Program-made: the position numbers and the translations under genes
Assembly (NCBI GenBank): GCA_026419785.1
Contig: JAODTK010002098.1
Location: 62,001 to 126,000, forward strand
Origin: Sclerodactyla briareus
Lineage: Eukaryota; Echinodermata; Holothuroidea; Dendrochirotida; Sclerodactylidae
Length of the DNA: 64,000 nt
Reading direction: 5' to 3'
Notes under the pieces: model-generated
What the model was told of the DNA's origin: nothing
What the model saw: the letters and a program-made list of their open reading frames with translations, nothing else
The model's database searches: none
Shown here: positions 58,345-64,000 of the stretch, piece after piece
Numbering within the stretch: the stretch's first letter is position 1
Layout of the letters: each line of letters begins with the position of its first letter

Positions 58345-58905
58345 TTAAGTAGGGTCGCTGGTGCGGATGACCGTCCTCCATGCATTCCTGTCTCTCCTGT
58401 CTTCCTCTGTACTCCAGCAGCTGCAATATCCTCCTTAACACAGTCTTTCCACCTCCTCCCTGGTTATCCTCTCGCCCCTCTTCCCCACCTCAGGCTCCAT
58501 CACTCACCTACCAACGTAGGTCTCATCTTGAGGCCTCACATGTCCAAACCATCGTAGTCTTGTCTGACTATGACAGGCAACTTGTCACTGAGCTCAGCTA
58601 CCATTTTTAGCCAGACGGCCTCATTCTGTATCTTGTCTTTCCTGCGTCACCCTCAACCTCAACATTTTCATCTGCACCACCTCGCTCTTGCCTCTTTGTA
58701 ATGAGCACTGCTTCCATTCCATACATTATAAAAGGTCTGACCATGGCTATACAACTTCCTCCCACTCTTGATGGGACTTCAATATCGCAGACTACTCCTG
58801 TCACTCTTCTCCAGATCGTTCAGTTCCGCTTGAACCCTCTTTTCCACTTCCCTCTGTGACCCACCATCATCCTGGTCTGCTGAGCCCAATTACTTGAACT
58901 GTGCA
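58345..58905 (-). pseudogene. LINE ORF2 C-terminal fragment
   Basis: Minus-strand frames, joined across several small shifts, give FK-LGSA-QDDGGSQREVEKR and VQAEL, then WRRVTGVVCDIEVPSRVGGS, AMVRPFIMYGMEAVLITKRQ, QMKMLR, VAELSDKL, RLRWFGHVR, RRWKDCVKEDIAAAGV and DRNAWRTVIRTSDPT followed by TAA (58345-58347). This is the familiar C-terminus of RTE-like LINE proteins (KYLGS..., VRPAxxYGxE, RWFGHV, RWxDxVxED, DRxxWRxxIRxxDP); the clade is uncertain. The reverse-transcriptase core and endonuclease are missing, so the copy is strongly 5'-truncated, and multiple frameshifts mark it as inactive. It lies in the intron between PTP exons 1 and 2, in the same orientation as the gene. Confidence 0.8.
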
Positions 58906-59029
58906 AATATTCATCTACAAATTTACAAGTTTCACGAAACTTGGCACCAATCAACATGAGCAATGACAGGATGTTGTGGAGCCCATGAGAGAGAAACAAA
59001 CTGAATTCATCTGATCAGATCAGCATGAA

Positions 59030-59225
59030 GATCCCAATTTCACACACATTTCCCACTCTGGACCCAATATAGGATTTGACCTGGCCCAGAACAACAGAGT
59101 TCATTAACTAATCCCAGCAATTATACATACTGATTTTGAGCTTTGTTGTCTCAAACGCTGTCAATTCTAACCAAGGTTCCTCATGTGTACAAGCCAAAAT
59201 TGGCCAGAATTTTTCAGGGGAGGTA
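59030..59225 (+). repeat. HL-2 core fragment
   Basis: TTGACCTGGCCCAGAACAAC, AGTTCATTAACTAATCCCAG and CAAGCCAAAATTGGCCAGAA identify one diverged HL-2 unit without ends. Confidence 0.55.
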
Positions 59226-59589
59226 GATTGCCAGTCCATGGGGTCTTCATATATGAATAGTATACTGATGTGATCAGGAGTCAATCATCCAACAACCTGC
59301 CGCTGCGGGGGCACTATTTGAGAAATATGGCAAACTTTATAGTTCATACTCTGGTCAACCTACTTGCAAAACTAGTGCAGATTGGCAAAATGTCTACAAT
59401 GAATCATCGAAGGATAGATTGATAAATATACAACAGACTTGGTTTCAGAAAAATTAATTAAAGCGTCAAGTGTTAATATCAGAGCATTGCATACTATCCA
59501 GAGTTTTTCCATGTTGGTTTGTGTAAGCGTAACACACATATTGCAGACTGGCAGTTTGTTTATCTTGTGTATATGTATGTTTTTGTATT

Positions 59590-60086
59590 AAGGCCAAATG
59601 GGTTCAGCAACCCTGGTAACTTCACTTTTAAATTCTTCGGGAACCATGGTAGACAACATCCACCAATTTCGTGAAATCCGGCGAACTTGAAAAATTTGCA
59701 AAATTATGCAAATTAGACCACTCAATTAGCATATCAGGCTGAAAATCTAATCAGTGCATCTACCTGTCATCTGGGTCCTACATGCCAAACTACATCACTG
59801 TAGCCCATTACGGTTCTTGCATAATCTTGCTAACGAGCTCGAAACAATAAATTACCGGACATAAAATAAAGCTGATTACCCAACTTTAATTAATGACTTG
59901 ATGCCCAAAAGGTAATCAGATCGTGTACACCCATCCCCGGGATACATACAAAATATACCATCACAAATTTCGTCATAATCGGCCTCACGGTTTGTGAGAA
60001 ATCCTGCTAACGAGAATTGTGACAAAACACCAGGCCAAGTGACCACTAAGTCTCTTACTGTATTTAATTCAGGCGAGACAAAAAAA
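59590..60086 (+). mobile_element. HL-3 core and 3' end
   Basis: One core unit (GGGAACCATGGTAGACAAC, AATTATGCAAATTAGACC) leads into the 3' region (AGGCTGAAAATCTAATCAGT, AACTACATCACTGTAGC, CAGATCGTGTACACCCATCC, GAGAAATCCTGCTAACGAGA). It ends in the hairpin GTCTC ... ATTCAGGCGAGAC (60050-60079) and a run of A. Confidence 0.7.
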
Positions 60087-60107
60087 GCATGTCAAGTAGG
60101 ATAATTT

Positions 60108-61299
60108 CTTGCTATTTGTCTCCAAATTTAGTACAAGGCGATCGCCCCCAGTGTCACGCCGGGTGCGGCGAAAAATCAGTGGTTTTTTATTAGTCACCAT
60201 GCAAACAATTACAAGGCACTCCATGTGTTGCTTTCAACGTTTGGTATTAGCATTTAACAAAAAACAGCCTAGCTACTAATCAGTGACCAAATTCAAATAC
60301 TTAAGGACTAATCATTGACCATGTCCACTAAAGGAGTATAAGTGTTGTGGAAATTTGACAAAAATGTTACTAAATTATGCGAATTATACACAATTTTCAA
60401 CTTCCATTGACCCCATTTTCTCACTTTAAATATCTCCGGACTAATAGTGGCCCACACTTCTTCCCCACACAATACATCTCATGGGAATCCAACAGACTTG
60501 AACATAATTTGCATGAATAAGCATTTATACCATACACACTGCATAAAACTCCGTGACTCGATTCATTTTACCATTTTTGTGGGGACTGAAGGTAAACAAT
60601 AAATCAAGCTGCTCATCATGAAAATCGAACAAACTTTGGAATTGGAATAAACCATGCAAAAAACCCACTGAATGACCTCCAATGACATTCTGTCTATGTT
60701 AAAATTGTTGGAGAGTAAAGGTGAGCCATATATCAAGTTTCAGAATCGACGAAACTTTGAAAAAATGCATAATTTATGCCAAATTAGACACGTTGAATTA
60801 CCTCCAGTGACTCTTAATCCATGATAAAAAGTTTTGGAACTTGAGGTAAACATACCCGACAGGTTTCATGGAAATCCAAGAAATTCAAGATTTTGCAAAC
60901 AATTATGCAAATTAGCTACATTAATTGACTTCCATTGACCCGGATCCTTTGTTGAAATTTTTGGGACTGAAGTTAGACAAATTCACTAAGTTTCGTGAAA
61001 ACTGACAACTTGAAATTTTGCATAAATTATGCAAGTTAGACCACTCAATTAGCATATCAGGCTGAAAATCTAATCAGTTCATCGACCTATATCCTGCATC
61101 TATCTATGCCAAACCAAGTCACCATAGCACCTACGAGTTCAACCGTAATCTGCTACAAGCTAACAATAAATAACATAAAATTGAATAAAAATACAATTAC
61201 CTTACATAATTAGTGGCTTTTGTGCCCAAAATTTAAACAGACTTCAACCGGCGATTGAAGTCTCTTCTGAACTTTGTTAGGGGATCGAGACAAAAATAG
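60108..61299 (+). mobile_element. HL-3 element, near-complete copy (Helentron/HINE-like)
   Basis: The proposed 5' end contains ACAAGGCGATCGCCCCCAGT with the palindrome GGCGATCGCC. Several core units of about 140-150 bp follow, each with words such as AATTATGCAAATTAG, GACCTCCAGTGAC and AAGTTTCGTGAAAA. The end is a terminal hairpin, GTCTC ... GAGAC then AAAAA (61260-61298). The last ~200 bp (GGCTGAAAATCTAATCAG, CCAAACCAAGTCACCATAGC) is the conserved HL-3 3' region. No protein is encoded. The 5' boundary is less certain than for HL-1 and HL-2. Confidence 0.6.
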
Positions 61300-61422
61300 A
61301 GTGGTGCTTGTAGTGTGATCGGTATAGGAAGTGGAGAGCCTCTAACTCAAGTTCAAATTATCGGTATTTTTGCTTTACTTCAGATATTGAATCCAAATGC
61401 CTTTAAATATACAACAGCCTAC

Positions 61423-61459
61423 CTTGAGTAGCGATGTATGCACATTGTTTCATTTGTAA
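61423..61459 (-). CDS. PTP domain exon 1 (YIATQ|G mini-exon)
   Basis: On the minus strand a pyrimidine-rich acceptor (ctctattcctctacagag) precedes a 37-nt exon ending at a GTAGGC donor. It reads in phase 0 as LQMKQCAYIATQ plus the first base of a Gly codon. AYIATQG is the conserved substrate-side motif just before the GP start of the next exon, and a very short exon ending inside this Gly codon is typical of receptor PTP genes (from memory). The next exon, at 57.78 kb, begins with the two bases that complete G and then P, so phases match exactly. An AG two bases earlier could also serve as acceptor and would give 39 nt. The family usually has Gly-Tyr where this exon has Leu-Gln, so the exact start is uncertain. 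Confidence 0.72.
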
Positions 61460-62137
61460 CTCTGTAGAGGAATAGAGATGAATAGAAATGAAAAGCAAGT
61501 AGTATTCAACTCATGCAAAATTATCCATAAACAGTAATCAATTTCTCCTTGTATGACGAGTTGAGTAAGTGGAAGAGGTTAAGTGGGTAGGAGACATTAG
61601 GTATTGAGGGGACAATATATGAGAGGGAAGGTAAGCAGTGGTCAATTGAATATAACAGCACTTCTTCCTTCCCCTCACTCTAAGCCCCCTCCCTTCGGCC
61701 TGTAGCTAGGGGGACCTCATTCACATTCGAGAGTTTGCAGTAATATTACATGTACTTGCACCATGTTTTTTTTTAATTTTATTTTTTTTTTTTAAAATGA
61801 AAACTGATGTTACAACAAGTGACCTCCTAATGTATTGCTAATTAAAATCACAAATGTAAAGCAAAAATACTTCATAACCAAAAGCATCAGAAAACAATTA
61901 CTGGATAGTGCTTATCCACTTTAAAGTGGATGGCAAATTATGGCATCAATCAGGAAGTTACCATGCTAGGCCTCTCAAAACAAAAAAAGTTAACCATATG
62001 GTAATAAGTGCGAAACATATATGGGAGCAGGGCATACGCACACAACAAATAATTTGATAACCTCAGCCTCATTGATGAACCTGAACTGAACATATGGGTC
62101 CTATACTGCAGTAATACCTACTTACATGTCTTATACG
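61460..62137. other. Upstream of PTP exon 1, no exon found
   Basis: AT-rich, with a T-run at 61766-61795. The expected exon with the DYINA motif was looked for on the minus strand and not found. Confidence 0.45.
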
Positions 62138-62535
62138 TAAAGCCAAAAGGCTTAGTGATTCCTGACCTTCCTGATAAACCTATAGCAGCATAAGGACAAA
62201 TGGGAGGTTGCCACCAGCTCATTATGGGAAACATAAATGCTGACAAATTTTACCATTTTTCCCAACCAAACCAATAGGGTTCATACTCTCGATAAGAAAG
62301 CTACACACTAAATTTCAAGATTTTTGGACTTGCCTATGGTGACCTCAGAAGACCTCTGACCAGGTGGGGGTTGAGTTAGTGGTTACAAGCCCAAAATTGG
62401 CAAAATAGTCTTTTCACAAATTCTTGACCGAATTCACCCGCCACTGAAACGAAAACAATAGGGTTTCTGTACCTCCCCTAAGAAAGCTAACACAAATTTC
62501 AACTTGATTGGACCAATCTTCTGGACTTAGGATGC
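62138..62535 (+). repeat. HL-2 5'-end fragment
   Basis: TAAAGCCAAAAGGCTTAGTG plus ATTCCTGACCTTCCTGATAA matches the HL-2 5' end at 52812. One and a half shortened core units follow (GGTGACCTCAGAAGACCTCT, AAGCCCAAAATTGGCAAAAT, CCTAAGAAAGCTAACACA). No 3' hairpin is present. Confidence 0.75.
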
Positions 62536-64000
62536 CTCAAACTACCACATACAGCACGCGAAGGTAAAGGATACCTCCCAAACCGTGAATATATGAATGT
62601 GTCATGGCACACTACTGAAAATTGCGAGAGTTAGGAGCCTCCGATGAAGGCCTTCCCTTAGAAAAAATTCCACTCTCCGGTCTGGACTGAATAGCACACC
62701 CACAGAGGGGTTTTTATTACGTGCCAACGAACCCGCAAGAACGCACGCCTGAATAGAGGAGTTTAGTAGCCCCCCAACGACTTCCTGGCGAGGTGACGAT
62801 CCCAGGAGAATCAAGATTAGTATTTTAAAATCATCCTATTTTAAGAGTTCTTTCCAATCACTTTCAAATTTAGTTAACATCACATGTATTATTTCAAATT
62901 TTGATGTAATGAATGCAGAGGTTATGAAATATTGTTCAGTCCATGATTATGTGGGTCTTTACATTGTATGGCAAGAATATAAATAAAGTCAGAGCTGAAT
63001 ATTTATATATCCCCTATATTTTAATTTTTTTATCTTCTTTACACATAAATTAATGCTGGTGATATTCCATCATAAATTTGCATAATTCTTCGATATTGAA
63101 AAAACAGTTGAATTGAATAAATGCAGTATCTACCTTCTGCACAGTTTTAGATGTTATTAGGAATAAACAAATTCTCCAGCACCGACAAAGTTGTGCAAAC
63201 CCTCCCAGACGCTAGGCACCAACAGCTGATTTCTCTTAATATTAACCAATTACAAACCCTCCCCCAGGCCCCCAGCCGTCTATCTCCATTTTTTTTCGCT
63301 AGGCCAGTCACTCAAAATTTCCAGATGCGATGTCACTTACTAGTTGTAAACGATCTATGAGAGACTCTGATCACCGCCAAATGTGGTGTGATCCAGCCCT
63401 TGGAACGATCCAAATTTAGCCTAATATTATAAATGACAACGTACTTGGAGTATAAGCTCTCCAAGAGAAACAAACTATCCCTGCTATGTAAATGGAGGGC
63501 TCCGACATCCTTAGACACTACAAATGTGGTCAGCATGTGATTGGAAATTTCCAAGTAGCTTTACATACTACATTACTGACCATGCCAGTAGGTACTACAT
63601 AATACGCCATACATTGAGTAGTACTACATTAATTGCCTTACAATCAAGTCGGATGTACTACAATACACCAATAATAGCACACAAGGAGTAGGCTTATATG
63701 TTCTCCCAATCTCACACATACTTGAAAGATGCGTGTGTCACTGATGACAGTGTGTTACTGAATATTAAACAATTACGGTTACATGGATCAGTGCTGCCCA
63801 GGTAAGGCCCGCTATAAAAAAAAATATTAACAGTTGGTGAATGCAGGAAGATCATGCTGCAGGTAGGTACAGGTTAGTTTTTCGGGATAGCCTGCAAGGG
63901 CCGGAATCTCACCCGGGGCCTTTGCAATTCGGATCAGAATGGTGAAAAAACAATGAATTATCACCGTTAAAGAGGGAAAAGAAAAAACTCCTCAAAGTGT
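62536..64000. other. Unrecognised, AT-rich end of window
   Basis: A GC-richer patch at 62590-62815 has an open minus-strand frame of 70 codons without a known motif. The remainder is AT-rich and featureless to the eye. Confidence 0.45.

Larger units (their letters stand above)
22259..61459 (-). other. Receptor-type-like PTP gene locus (partial, inferred)
   Basis: This is the inferred span of one minus-strand gene encoding a classical tyrosine-specific protein phosphatase domain. Six exons are described separately. Read on the minus strand from high to low coordinates they follow the family's motif order: YIATQG, DFWRMVWE, IVM-T--E, KC--YWP, HYHY-WPDHG-P, HCS|AGVG, QRNYLVQTE, QYVFIHD. The family dephosphorylates phosphotyrosine through a Cys in the HCSAGxGRT loop and a general-acid Asp in the WPD loop. 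The exon with the N-terminal NRY/DYINA motifs was not found above 61.46 kb and presumably lies outside, as would any extracellular domain. No second phosphatase domain was recognised below 22.25 kb. Receptor type is inferred from the exon pattern and the HYHYSTWPDHGIP-like sequence. Alternatives are two neighbouring paralogues each missing exons, or a decayed gene. Confidence 0.75.

Noticed and set aside
62602..62814. Minus-strand 70-codon frame in a GC-richer patch
   Set aside because: No motif, no splice sites and no partner exon; noted only as an unrecognised patch.

Overview
This is nuclear DNA of an animal with large introns and very dense repeats. There are no bacterial-style operons. 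The protein-coding signal consists of short exons with GT/AG borders, and almost every long open frame is an accident of repeats. The frequent TAGGCCTA-type words, the repeat families and the long poly-G/C runs suggest a marine invertebrate, possibly an echinoderm or another deuterostome. That placement is an inference and cannot be settled from this window.

The main gene is on the minus strand and is not visible as a long ORF. Six exons of one classical protein tyrosine phosphatase (PTP) catalytic domain lie in the correct order over about 39 kb: 61.4 kb (YIATQ|G), 57.7 kb (|GP...DFWRMVWE...IVMITKLEE), 56.0 kb (KCERYWP...RTFHLNYNQ), 40.3 kb (KHYHYSTWPDHGIP...IVHCS|), 25.9 kb (|AGVG...IRTQRNYLVQTE|) and 22.3 kb (|EQYVFIHD). 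A second, diverged copy of the WPD-loop exon follows 163 bp downstream of the first. The exon order, splice phases and motif order fit a receptor-type PTP, but the extracellular part is outside the window. Several exons need one or more single-base shifts to read through, so either the gene is decayed or the assembly carries uncorrected indels.

The rest is mostly repeats. Three families, called HL-1, HL-2 and HL-3 here, share one layout: a conserved 5' end, tandem core repeats, a simple-sequence stretch (CA, GATA or GGAT), and a terminal hairpin followed by an A-run. This resembles non-autonomous Helentron-type (HINE) elements. The best example is an HL-2 element at 52.8-55.9 kb whose core has grown to about nine units of roughly 312 bp. 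A fourth tandem family (HL-4, about 560-620 bp period) occupies 29.9-31.5 kb. The HL-1, HL-2 and HL-4 cores all carry direct repeats of TGACCT, the nuclear-receptor half-site.

Layout: 0-7 kb unrecognised sequence with a 29-30 bp minisatellite (1.9-3.0 kb) and a 150-bp tandem repeat (3.6-4.0 kb); 6.7-15.5 kb HL-1 and HL-2 copies; 15.5-18.5 kb largely single-copy sequence; 18.5-19.2 kb a reverse-transcriptase fragment; 22.3-61.5 kb the PTP gene, with introns filled by HL elements, a hAT transposase remnant (27.8-28.2 kb), HL-4, a 1.59-kb tandem duplication (43.4-46.5 kb) and a LINE C-terminal fragment (58.3-58.9 kb); 61.5-64 kb unrecognised AT-rich sequence.
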